The notes beneath the pieces are model-generated. The model worked only from the letters and a program-made list of their open reading frames with translations. It did not search any database and was not told the origin of the DNA. From the NCBI GenBank assembly GCA_032716605.1, contig CM064519.1, positions 27,004,708 to 27,068,707 on the forward strand: 64,000 nucleotides of DNA, written 5' to 3'. A program made the translations under genes and the position numbers. Within the stretch, counting starts at the first letter, position 1, and every line of letters begins with the position of its first letter. Origin of the DNA: Paralithodes platypus (lineage: Eukaryota; Arthropoda; Malacostraca; Decapoda; Lithodidae). Shown piece after piece: positions 1 through 8,748 of this stretch.

Positions 1-125
1 ACTTGCTGGACGGAAATGGATGTGAAGTGGGCACCCGAGTCCACCAGTAGTGGAAGTTCAATTCCATTCACTGTAACATCCAAGAACAAGCAATTGTTAT
101 CCCACCGAAGAAAATTTTTAGCCAT
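1..125 (-). CDS. 5' end of an LTR-retroelement aspartic protease (partial, runs off the left edge)
   Basis: The minus strand opens an ATG frame at 125 that is still open at base 1; an in-frame TAA lies three codons upstream (132-134). The translation contains LLVDSGAHFTSIS. Its DSGA core with hydrophobic flanks is the catalytic motif of retropepsins, which cleave the Gag-Pol polyprotein of LTR retroelements. The protein starts only about 30 residues before the motif, so this may be the beginning of a separate protease/pol frame. RT, RNase H and integrase would lie to the left, outside the window. The LTR-like piece at 1153-1432 has the same orientation and could be its 5' LTR, but I see no primer-binding site or Gag between them. 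Assignment to Ty3/gypsy or BEL cannot be made from 41 residues. Confidence 0.72.
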   Translation of the reverse strand, partial: MAKNFLRWDNNCLFLDVTVNGIELPLLVDSGAHFTSISVQQ

Positions 126-1152
126 TGTTGTTTATGAAACCGATTCCAGAGCAGCTAAGCTAATAACCTATATATATATTAACCCTATATATTAGATAAT
201 CACTTAACAAAGCCTATGACCAAATCAATTCGACACAATACACGTAATAGACGTGGTTTTCCTTTACCAAACTTCACTGAAGGTCCGACACTTCCAGATC
301 GAGGCGTGTGCCGTGTTGAATGTTGTTGTTATTGTTGTTGATCAAGGAACTCCTGAGTCCCGAGCCAAAAGCTTCTTCTTCTTCTTCTTCTTCTTTTGAA
401 CCCGCCCGCAGACCGTGCAGTGGTGCCAAATCAAAACTTGAAATACCACTAGATATTTTCTATATTCTCTACTTGGTAGACAAGAATCAGTCAATGCTGA
501 TAAAAAAAACTAGAGTAACTCCACAATCTATACAATATCGCTCAATATGGTCAAATCTTCAGAAAATCCCTAGAATTCATATCGTTATACCTGATGTTAT
601 TCCAGCTGATGATCGAGAATCGTGGATGTGGCACCTGCGCGGTAATGTCTCGTGATTGGTTAGAGTGAATGTGTTTGATTTCGTAGGTTGTTTGTGATGA
701 AAATTTAAATAACTTTCATTGTAATTATTTGACTCATCATATCTACAAAGTATAATAGTGTTTTCTATTATAAATCTCGTAAATGCCGCTTAGTATTGAT
801 ATTTTGCAATACAAGCAGGCATTAACCAAAAATGCAGCTGTACCAAAGTCAACTGATGCCCAAACGAACACTACATTTAAATTAAATGACATTTGACTGT
901 TTAAGCGCATATCAAAGGTAGTAAACACTTTAGTACATGTAATATAAGGCATGTACTACATTTAAAGTAGCCTACATGTTCATGGAATTTATTAAATTTA
1001 GTGTTGGGGGAGGGAGCGGAGCTTTCCCGCCCTCTGACCATTCCGACTAGAAGATCCCGCCCGCTCAGCTAGGTCCTTCCCGCCCAAATATTGTGGGCGA
1101 GAAGAGCCAAGCAATCAACCCTTCCTTGGCTGATTCCGCCCTCTAAGATTAG
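126..1152. other. Stretch without recognisable gene
   Basis: AT-rich sequence with short low-complexity patches: TTG/TTA triplets near 318-341 and a CTT run near 371-395. From about 1010 to 1150 it becomes GC-richer with repeated TCCCGCCC-like words. Open frames here are short and show no motif. If the protease at the left edge and the LTR fragment at 1153 belong to one element, Gag should be here, but none is recognisable. Confidence 0.5.
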
Positions 1153-1432
1153 TGTTATGCCCTGTTTTTCTACAGGATTAACTTGGGTAATGTGAGTTCT
1201 AACTGACTGGGTATAGAAGGCTGCGTGCACAAAACAAGGTATGAGGAATAGAGAACACAAAATAAGCACACGGTAACAAGACACACGATCACTTTTATTG
1301 ATGTACACACTTCTATAGTTTTCTTGATGATGATTAATATGAAGCATAAGATATGAATACTCGTACAAGACAAATGATCGAATTGAACAACACTAGCATT
1401 AAGTGGATCTGGATGGAGCCTACTATGCCGCA
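1153..1432 (-). repeat. Diverged LTR fragment related to the 3-kb LTRs at 20522 and 26676
   Basis: It begins with TGTTATGCCCTGTTTTTCTA and follows the first ~240 bp of the 20522 LTR with scattered substitutions: the AACTTGGGTAATGTGAGTTCT block, the GGAATAGAGAACACAAA block and the GTGGATCTGGATGGAGCCTA block. Similarity stops near 1432. No primer-binding site lies beside it, unlike the complete elements, so it is a truncated relic or a piece of a diverged subfamily. Confidence 0.8.
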
Positions 1433-1905
1433 TTTTCTTTTACCATTCTCCGATAGACTGGAAATGGTGTCGTATTTCACACCCAAATGCCATAAAAGGG
1501 TGTCCAATATCAAGCCAACTCAACCCTGCTCTTCCACAGGGTCTAAACTCAACCCGATTCAGACTTTCGGAACTTGATAACAGTTTTAAGACTTTGTGTA
1601 TATATCCATATACAAATAATCGATTTGGATGTGATAATTATAAATGTACCTAGCTATATCCTCAGAATATCCGAAAGAAGCGTCATAATCCTAGAATCAG
1701 AAATCAGAATAATAGTGTAGAAAAATTAGAGTTGTCAGTGGACAGTGAAGAATAAGGTCGAAAAAAAGAAACTAGTAGGAGTGTAACAGATAGTGGGCTA
1801 TCCACTTTGCTAATTTTTTAGTATATTATATTTATTCAAATTGTTTCGCAACCTCCTTCGAGCAACAACACGCCACTAGCTTTAATTTCCTTTAAGTTAT
1901 GATTC
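1433..1905. other. Stretch without recognisable feature
   Basis: AT-rich sequence between the LTR fragment and the LINE-associated region. I see no coding motif, tandem repeat or terminal repeat in it. Confidence 0.5.
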
Positions 1906-2627
1906 AGGCAAGGACTACACATTCACTTTGCTATTCTAGGTTCCTCCCGGTTATGCTGATTCACCTGTCTGGGGTCCACCGTAGTGGGCCCCAGGCAAGA
2001 GTATCAGCAATCCCGATCAGCGGCACTGTATTTCACATATGAACAATGGTTATGCAGGTTGTTCTGTCACTCCACCCGTCATGTCGCCCCCATCACTCAT
2101 CAACCCAAGGTGGTTCCTCCCAGCAAGCTTATTGCCATCACAGCAACACACCTGATGGAAGAATAGTTGACAAAAGTCTGGGCCCCTAGCAGTGCACCAG
2201 CTGGGGAGCAACGCCACAGGCTTTGTCGGATTGTGGTACTGTGTGATTGTCGTAAAGAGGCACTGAGGGATTCACCCCAAGGTCGGTGCTACCTTGGGGG
2301 TTTCGATACTGGCTCTCTGTTGGTAATGTCATGGGAATACAGGCGGAGGTACTGGGTGCTCGACCATACTCCTTACCTGCAGAGCCCCTGGGTGAGTCAT
2401 AAGTCGGTGTTGCTATATCCATGGGTTTTGCAGTCAGTCCATCTTGTAAGTAAGTTAGGTGCATCGCCATCTGTGCTTCCTCCCGACCACACTGCAGGTT
2501 CCATCTCTGGTTATACCCAGTGCCTCTAAGTCACACAACAGGCATAGCCCAGAGATAGTCCAATCCAGTAATGGTCGGAAATTCAGCTGGGTCTGATGTT
2601 GTGGGCCCCAGATGGGATCTCTATCAA
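1906..2627 (-). other. Possible 3' untranslated region of the minus-strand LINE
   Basis: It lies directly downstream (minus strand) of the RT frame at 2628-3578 and is clearly GC-richer than what lies to its left. Small direct repeats are visible, such as GGGCCCCAG near 1988 and 2604. Open frames on both strands show no motif. The interpretation rests on position and the composition change only; I see no polyA or short-repeat tail marking the end. Confidence 0.35.
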
Positions 2628-3578
2628 TCAAGTAAAAAGGGGTTCTGGTATGGCCACTTCTAGATTTGATCTCGTTGAGGGAAACCAGGAGTGTTGTCTC
2701 CTTATCGGATCGTTAAGGAATTCAAGATTTACATCAAGTAATGTTCTTACCTTATTCCACAGCTTAGATGCTCTCTCATGTAGCTTGATGTTTATGGCCT
2801 TTACTGAGGACTCTCTGTGTATTTCTTCTGTATTCATTGCAAAGGGGTAATTTGAATCATTGTTTGCCCATCTAAGTGCTTTATTTTGGATCCTTTGTAT
2901 TTTTTGCATTTGTGTCCTACTTAGAATATTAAGGGGTATAGTGGGGAATTCTATTGTTGGTAAGACAAATGTTTTAACTAAGTGAACTTTGATATTGATT
3001 GGTAGGTTATTGAAGACATTTAGTTCTTGTAGAGCCAAGTTGCCTTTGATAGTAAGTGAGTTCACATGATGACAGTAGCCGCTACCGGTGATATTTAATC
3101 CCAATATTGTTCCTCTTGTTTTATATTCCATTAAATCCCCATTTACAATGATGTCTTGATTCGTTTTGGTTGCCAGTGGGATTATTGTGAATTTTGTTTG
3201 GTTTGTCTTAATTTCCCATTTTCTTTCGAAATGGTTGATTTTTTCAATTTCTTGTCCCACAAGTGTGGCCATTAATATCCTTGATTTTCCCCCGTAAGTT
3301 ATTATTTGAGTGATATCATCTGCGTAACTAATATTGTGGCAGTAGGCGGCTGGCTGTGGCATGTCACTAGTATTTATCAAATAAAGTTTTGGAGATAGTA
3401 TGCCCCCTTGAGGTACACCGCTTTTAACTTCAATTATGGGTCCTGTATAGTTCTTGATTCTGATTTTGACAGTTCTATCAGTTAGATAATCGCAAAGCAC
3501 TCTCTCCAATACGTCGGGAAGTCCCAAGTGTAGAATCTTATATGTTAACCCATTGTGCCAAACCTTATCGAAAGTCAT
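2628..3578 (-). pseudogene. 5'-truncated LINE reverse transcriptase (Jockey/CR1-like)
   Basis: A 316-residue open frame with non-LTR RT motifs in order: TFDKVWHNGL (motif A region, residues ~2-11), SGVPQGGILSP (~53-63), and YADDITQI with the catalytic YADD box (~85-92). These are followed by a C-terminal region with the RIQNKALRW block typical of Jockey/CR1-type LINEs. Such proteins copy RNA at a nicked chromosomal target. The endonuclease and the N-terminal half of the RT are missing, and the first methionine falls inside the RT domain, so it cannot be a complete gene. The LTR element starting at 3621 lies just upstream and may have disrupted the element or landed next to an already truncated copy. 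Confidence 0.85.
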
Positions 3579-3620
3579 AATCCTATAGAAGGCCGATAAC
3601 CTACCGGAGTTATTATATAT

Positions 3621-5613
3621 TGTTATGCCAGGTTTTTACTGGGTTTTAATTGGTTTTGATCAAGTGGGCTCTTCCTAACTGGAGAAGTTATATTGTTTTA
3701 CCACAGACACAGAAAGACAATAGAGGATAATTATCACAAGACGTGTATTCATATTCCGTTTATTTGCACAAGAATATCGCATACGTAAAAGCTAGAACAA
3801 TAATGGTCAAGAACAAAACAATTAAAGTGAACGAACGAGGCTCCACTACGTCTGACTCGCAAGACTGGATTATTCTATGCTATATCTAAGTAAGTATTAG
3901 GGACCGCTTTCTAACTGAAAGATTACACTTGTCCTGTATTTATTTCAGAGTTAAGATCGAGTAACACTCCTTTCAATCGAGGATTTACACTTGTGCTTAG
4001 AAAGGTTATATAGTAATTAGATATGTGAACTATTGGTATTTACCTGCGTAGAGTGGTTCTGGAATTTGGGAGCTAAACGTAATTTTTCCTGAGGTTAAAT
4101 CACTGTGGTGCTTACGCATAAGTTAACTTGAATTTATTTGTTATTAATTTTAGCAGAATTATTATCAGTACTTCCCTAATTTCTTTGAGTTTCACTAGAG
4201 TTTCCTTTCTCTCGCTTTTGTATACGTGCGTAGTATCCGATGTTTCCAGAATACCTTTTATTATATACGCAGTAGATATATTTTAATTACTTTCACTTTC
4301 GATCTTTATATACTTTCTCTCTGACAACATACCAAGTATAATTTCTTTTCACAGTTAGATCTTCTATAACTTTTACGGTATAATAACTTCACTTTCGATG
4401 TGTAGAATAATTAATCCAATGGGTGTAGAATTAGTAATCCAATCTGGGGTAGATCCGCTGGCCGTGGGGTTGTCCTGACGCCACTGGGTTCCCACAGTGT
4501 AACTCGAGCACTTTGGTTTGGGACCTTAAATAACTAAATTGCCTAGCCCAAGCCGTGACAAAATAGCATCGAGCGAACGCAGGAGTGAACTCCAGTCTAC
4601 TCTGGTCTTTATAAGTACTTTGATGAATTTCTTGTGGTTTGGTCTATCCTGGATAAAGCTAGTTAGTACCTGACTGTCTGCTTATATCCACAATAACGCC
4701 GGGGTTGAGGTAGGCCGAGAATATTAGATTACTTCACCCAGAAGGCTCTAATAAACCAGCTTGTTGATACCCACTAAAAAGAATTAGTATAATGGGTGAC
4801 TACAGTCTCGTAATTGTGTCTACGCCTTGCGATCAACTGAACCAACTCTTCAACTGTGTCCTCAACTTTCGAATCTGTCCTTTTACCCGGGGTGTCAAGA
4901 ACAGCTCTAGATTGAGATGTCGATCCTAAAATCTTCCGTCATAGTCATACCGTTTCTCAGGGCCTCGGGGGTGATATTGTTGAGCATCAGAAAGGCACCT
5001 AGGGGTAGGATGTTGTAAGGTGGTTAGTTCCTTGTGGCTTGGAGAGGGGTGATATACTTTTTTACTTATAGTGCCATTTCTTGATTAATTTCTCTTCTTC
5101 GCTTTTCTTCTTCTGTTGGACTTTGGAATTGGTTATGTTGATGGATAAGTTGTTCCCTGGTGTTAGAGGGCGTGTCATCTCGACGGTAGTAACTCGTGTT
5201 GTCTGGGGGCGGTTGTGTCCTTTTTAACTCTGGGGTGAGGTGATATAATATGATATTGTCTTCTGATTTGGTCTGGGGCTGTTATGTGTTTTACAGGCTG
5301 GAGGTAGATGGAGTGGACAGTGGTTGCAAGTTTGTAGGTTTAGGGTGTTGCAGGAGAAGTGTAATATCGGCGAGAACTGATCACATGTTATCTTCTGCCC
5401 TGCACAGGTATATAATTGTTATCCTTGAGTCTTTGAGTCGACGTTTTCTCTGATGCGGGAGAGGTGTGGTAGAGAGAGAAAACGACTTGTGGTGGTGAAT
5501 GCTTGGGTAACTGTTTCTCTGTTATTGGTAGAGGTGGTGGTGGTGGTGGTGGTGAGCAGCTATAGGTCTTGGTATGTTGGCTGTGGTGGTGAATATGTTT
5601 TTCTGTTATTTCA
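3621..5613 (-). repeat. Element A 3' LTR (left copy)
   Basis: A 1993-bp LTR that differs from the right copy by scattered substitutions and one 2-bp indel near 4083. It is very long for an arthropod LTR. A (GGT)n run sits near 5530-5552. The internal polypurine tract abuts its right end. No convincing coding frame is present; the open frames here recur in the other LTR only because the DNA is duplicated. Confidence 0.95.
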
Positions 5614-7620
5614 CTTCCTTCTTCCCCATCAAAGCCACGACCTCGTGGCTGGAACTGGTCACACCAGGCATTTTCTTGGTGGAAACAAATTTCCATTTGT
5701 CGAGATATTCCCACCATGTCATTGAGCTTCTATCTGCTGGTTTGCTCAGGTTAGCATAAAGAGTTATGCAAGGTATCTCTGTATATGTCCCGAGGGCTGC
5801 TTCTAGTTGATGTAGGAACTTAATATTCTTAGTTACGTCATTGGTTTGGGTCCCTATGATCTTGATGTAAGGACCACTTCTGGGAATGCGGGTTGTTGCC
5901 GATTTAGTTTTGGTTGAGGTGTTGGTTTTCTTAATCCTTGTGGGAGCCAGGGAACCCTTTTTAATGACTGGGTTTTGATGGATTACAGTGATGATGGATG
6001 AGGGTGCTGGAATTACTTGAGTATTGCTTGCTATCTTCAAGGTTGGAGCGAACACGGATGATTGATCGGAGACGAAAGGAACAGGGGCCGATCGACGAAT
6101 GTGGTGTGCAGGTGGGTGTTTTAGCCCGACTGTATCATAGGAGGAGAGATTATCTTCGGCGGATGGGGCAAGTGAAGAAGGGTTGGATGGAGGAGGTTCA
6201 TATGATTTCGGAGGTGCTGAAGGTGATATAGTAGACATGGAGGCTGTTGGTGAAGATGTAGAACAGGCTTTACCATAAAAGCCGGTGGAGGTAGGTGGTC
6301 GAGTATATGGAGACTTCTGAGGTGGCTGTGGTTGGATGTTGACTTTTTTCTTCTTTGGTGATTTGGCTTTAGGAGTGGCTTTAGCCTGATGGTTATGGCT
6401 TTTGTTCCTGATCGCTATTTGGATTTTTGGTATCCTTCTAGGGGAGTCTTCTGGAACGTCTTCAATCTTAGCTAGGTGGTAGATGGGTGGAGTTTTTCCG
6501 GGCACAGGCTCTCTCGCCGAGGCCATAGAACTGGGCGGGGGACAGTCTTCTTCATCGTGGTACTCGATGCAGTCCTTTTCTTTAGCCGGGTGGTAGATGG
6601 GTGGAGGTGTCCACGGCACAGGCTCCCTCGCCGAGGCCATATAAATGGGCGGGGGAGGCTCAAAAAAATCTCGAGGAGGGTCTTCCATCTCTTCTAGTTC
6701 TTCTTCCCCTCGGTCTTCATGGTCTTCCCTCTCTTCTATTTCTTCTTCCTCTTGGTCTTCATCGATGGCTTGAATTTGGTGCATTTCCGGGGAACAGTAT
6801 TCTTCATCGTGGTAGTCGATGCAGTCCTTTTCTTTAGCCGGATGGTAGATGGGTGGAGGTGTCCACGGCACAGGCTCCCTCGCCGAGGCCATATAAATGG
6901 GCGGGGGAGGCTCAAAAAAATCTCGAGTAGGGTCTTCCATCTCTTCTAGTTCTTCTTCCTCTTGGTCTTCATGGTCTTCCCTCTCTTCTATTTCTTCTTC
7001 CTCTTGGTCTTCATCGATAGCTTGAATTTGGTGCATTTCCGGGGAACAGTATTCTTCATCGTGGTACTCGATGCAGTCCTTTTCTTTAGCCGGATGGTAT
7101 ATGGGTGGAGGTGTCCACGGCACAGGCTCCCTCGCCGAGGCCATATAAATGGGCGGGGGAGGCTCAAAAAAATCTCGAGGAGGGTCTTCCATCTCTTCTA
7201 GTTCTTCTTCCTCTTGGTCTTCATGGCCTTCCCTCTCTTCTATTTCTTCTTCCTCTTGGTCTTCATCGATGGCTTGAATTTGGTGCATTTCCGGGGAACA
7301 GTATTCTTCATCGTGGTACTTGATGCAGTCCTTTTCTTTAGCCGGATGGTAGATGGGTGGAGGTGTCCACGGCACAGGCTCCCTCACCGAGGCCATATAA
7401 ATGGGCGGGGGAGGCTCAACAAAATCTTGAGGAGGGTCTTCCATCTCTTCTAGTTCTTCTTCCTCTTGGTCTTCATCGATGGCTTGAATTTGGTAAATTT
7501 CCTGGAGACAGCACTCCTCACACTGGCACTCAATGTCCATTGTCTTAGCTGGGTCGATCTCCCAGGTGTCAGGGATCGGGTAAGTGGGATCGCAAGCTTC
7601 CCAACTGAAGGGAGGCTCAA
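5611..7620 (-). CDS. Element A repeat-rich acidic/proline-rich frame (ORF2, distal part)
   Basis: A long minus-strand frame that runs up to the polypurine tract. Its N-terminal half is a tandem array of 84-codon units (252 bp). Each unit has an acidic EDQEEEE block, a cysteine-containing block and two PPIY motifs within EPPPPIY and TPPPIY; nine PPIY occur in all. After the array comes a basic segment (KSPKKKKVNIQPQ), a Ser/Pro-rich segment with one PSAP, and a C-terminal ~90 residues without recognisable fold. PPxY and P(S/T)AP are the classical late-domain motifs by which retroviral Gag recruits NEDD4-type ligases and TSG101. The motifs are visible; their use here is inference. A one-base loss in an A-run near 7617-7622 separates this frame from its proximal part. 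Confidence 0.7.
5614..5627 (-). promoter_or_regulatory. Polypurine tract of element A
   Basis: The minus strand reads GGGGAAGAAGGAAG immediately before the 3' LTR. This is the position and composition expected of the plus-strand DNA primer of an LTR element. Confidence 0.85.
6540..7500 (-). repeat. 252-bp in-frame coding megasatellite
   Basis: The 252-bp unit recurs about four times; the GGAACAGTAT word, for example, sits at 6791, 7043 and about 7295. 252 is 84 codons, so gain or loss of units keeps the frame. A related ~240-bp unit (80 codons), carrying a CQCEECC block, is duplicated between 7490 and 7850. Confidence 0.9.
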
Positions 7621-8136
7621 AAAATCTTGAGGAGGGTCTTCCATCTCTTCTAGTTCTTCTTCCTCTTGGTCTTCATGGTCTTCCATCTCTTCTATTTCTT
7701 CTTCCTCTTGGTCTTCATCGATGGCTTGAATTTGGTAAATTTCCTGGAGACAGCACTCCTCACACTGGCACTCAATGTCCATTGTCTTAGCTGGGTCGAT
7801 CTCCCAGGTGTCAGGGATCGGGTAACCGGGATCGCAAGCTTCCCAACTGAATGGGTAATTTAACCTAATGGGCTCTTGAGGGTGAGTGTTCCAGGGTACC
7901 GGTTTCCTTGCCGAGGCTATCTCTAGGTACGGGTGAAGATCCTGAATTTCAAATTTTTTGGGGGGGCCTCGGGTTTCCTGTTGGTTGTTCTGGTAAGATT
8001 GACCAGGATGATGGTGGTTAGGGAAGCTTCGCAGATTTCCTTGTGGGTGGCCTGACGAGAGGGGTTGGGGGCGGCCTTGGGATGAGTACTGCGATCTTTT
8101 CCTTCGTTTTTTGGTTTGTCCGGGTCTTCGGTACAC
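7450..8136 (-). CDS. Element A ORF2, proximal part overlapping Gag
   Basis: This frame overlaps the end of the Gag-like ORF by about 214 nt in the -1 phase and continues into the repeat region. The overlap is basic and Gln/Arg-rich (QTKKRRKRSQ), like a nucleic-acid-binding tail, followed by a GPPKKFEIQDLHPY stretch. The frame then reads the first repeat unit correctly (MDIECQCEECC, EDQEEEE) until near 7617. There the A-run has six A instead of the seven found in sister units, and the reading falls out of phase. This is either a disabling deletion in this copy or a second recoding point. Confidence 0.6.
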   Translation of the reverse strand: MYRRPGQTKKRRKRSQYSSQGRPQPLSSGHPQGNLRSFPNHHHPGQSYQNNQQETRGPPKKFEIQDLHPYLEIASARKPVPWNTHPQEPIRLNYPFSWEACDPGYPIPDTWEIDPAKTMDIECQCEECCLQEIYQIQAIDEDQEEEEIEEMEDHEDQEEEELEEMEDPPQDFLSLPSVGKLAIPLTRSLTPGRSTQLRQWTLSASVRSAVSRKFTKFKPSMKTKRKKN

Positions 8137-8663
8137 TTGAGGGTGTGTGGGGGGGTTTCTGATGGCTTCTTTTGTGGAAGTTTTAGGCCGGTTGGCAACA
8201 GCTTGCGAATAGTGATGATATCCTTTGTAAATCCCACGGGATCGTGGATATCAAAGTATTCCCTAATATTTGAGGGAAGGATCCTTAAGAGCACACAGAA
8301 CACCTGTTGCTGTTGTTGCTCATAAGTGTACAGAGGGTAAGCACGTTTTACCTGTCGGCTCACTATTCTCAAGGTACTGTTTAGGTTCCCTCCGTACTTG
8401 ATTTCGTTGATTTTGGCTGCAACGGGGCCTAGTGATGGCTGAACAGCGTTGATCACAATATTCCGAAAGTTGTCCCATGTCAAATCTGGGCGTACATGTT
8501 CGGCTACCAGGGGCACGGCCTTCCCCAGGTGAATTAATAAACCATAGACCTTCCTTACGTCGGTCGGGTATGCCAGGCTAATTAGCGGGCTGACCATCTC
8601 TAGGTACGTGCGAATATCCTGAGTTTCCGCGTCATACGTCGGTATGGGGAATTTTGGATCCAT
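7923..8663 (-). CDS. Element A Gag-like protein (ORF1)
   Basis: The frame is open from the primer-binding site; the first ATG is at 8663 (protein start MDPKFPIPTYD). The first ~190 residues align by eye with the Gag-like protein of element B at 25010-26580. Shared blocks are TWDNFRN/TWNQFRS, KINEIKYGGNLN/KVDEIKYEGDIN and LRILPSNIREYFD/LNILPPHITAHLD, so this is a conserved helical capsid-like domain. A hydrophilic, basic tail follows and the frame stops at 7923. No zinc knuckle is visible. As a capsid-type protein it should package the element RNA. Family assignment beyond LTR-element Gag is not possible by eye. Confidence 0.72.
   Translation of the reverse strand: MDPKFPIPTYDAETQDIRTYLEMVSPLISLAYPTDVRKVYGLLIHLGKAVPLVAEHVRPDLTWDNFRNIVINAVQPSLGPVAAKINEIKYGGNLNSTLRIVSRQVKRAYPLYTYEQQQQQVFCVLLRILPSNIREYFDIHDPVGFTKDIITIRKLLPTGLKLPQKKPSETPPHTLKCTEDPDKPKNEGKDRSTHPKAAPNPSRQATHKEICEASLTTIILVNLTRTTNRKPEAPPKNLKFRIFTRT
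7951..7966 (-). promoter_or_regulatory. Putative -1 ribosomal frameshift site
   Basis: The minus strand carries C7-A6-T3. In the phase of the Gag-like frame this reads C CCA AAA followed by A AAA AAT, two overlapping heptamers of the X XXY YYZ type. Slipping back one base leads exactly into the ORF2 frame, and the Gag stop lies about 27 nt downstream (7925-7923). A short GTACC/GGTAC pairing is possible downstream. A simple homopolymer indel cannot be excluded. Confidence 0.55.
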
Positions 8664-8730
8664 GATGACGCATGTGCTCTCTATCTCTTTCCTGATTACT
8701 GTGTCAAACAACTTCCTTCCCGAATCAAGA

Positions 8731-8748
8731 ACCACCAGCTGCCGCCAA
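8731..8748 (-). promoter_or_regulatory. Primer-binding site of element A (tRNA-Leu-like)
   Basis: Directly inside the 5' LTR, after one spacer base, the minus strand reads TGGCGGCAGCTGGTGG. Element B has TGGCGGCAGCGGTGG at the same place. The B version matches the complement of the 3' end of animal tRNA-Leu (ending CCACCGCTGCCACCA) at all but one position. The tRNA sequence is from memory, so the tRNA identity is moderate-confidence. Confidence 0.65.

Noticed and set aside
1153..1432. Complete solo LTR
   Set aside because: Only ~280 bp of a ~3-kb LTR is present and I find no matching 5-bp duplication at the right limit.
2167..2529. Plus-strand 120-codon frame
   Set aside because: No motif, lies in the probable UTR of a minus-strand LINE, and an opposing open frame of similar length exists.
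5998..7863. Plus-strand open frames opposite the element A repeats
   Set aside because: Antisense shadows of the repeated Gag-like coding region; they repeat with the same 252-bp period and have no recognisable motif.
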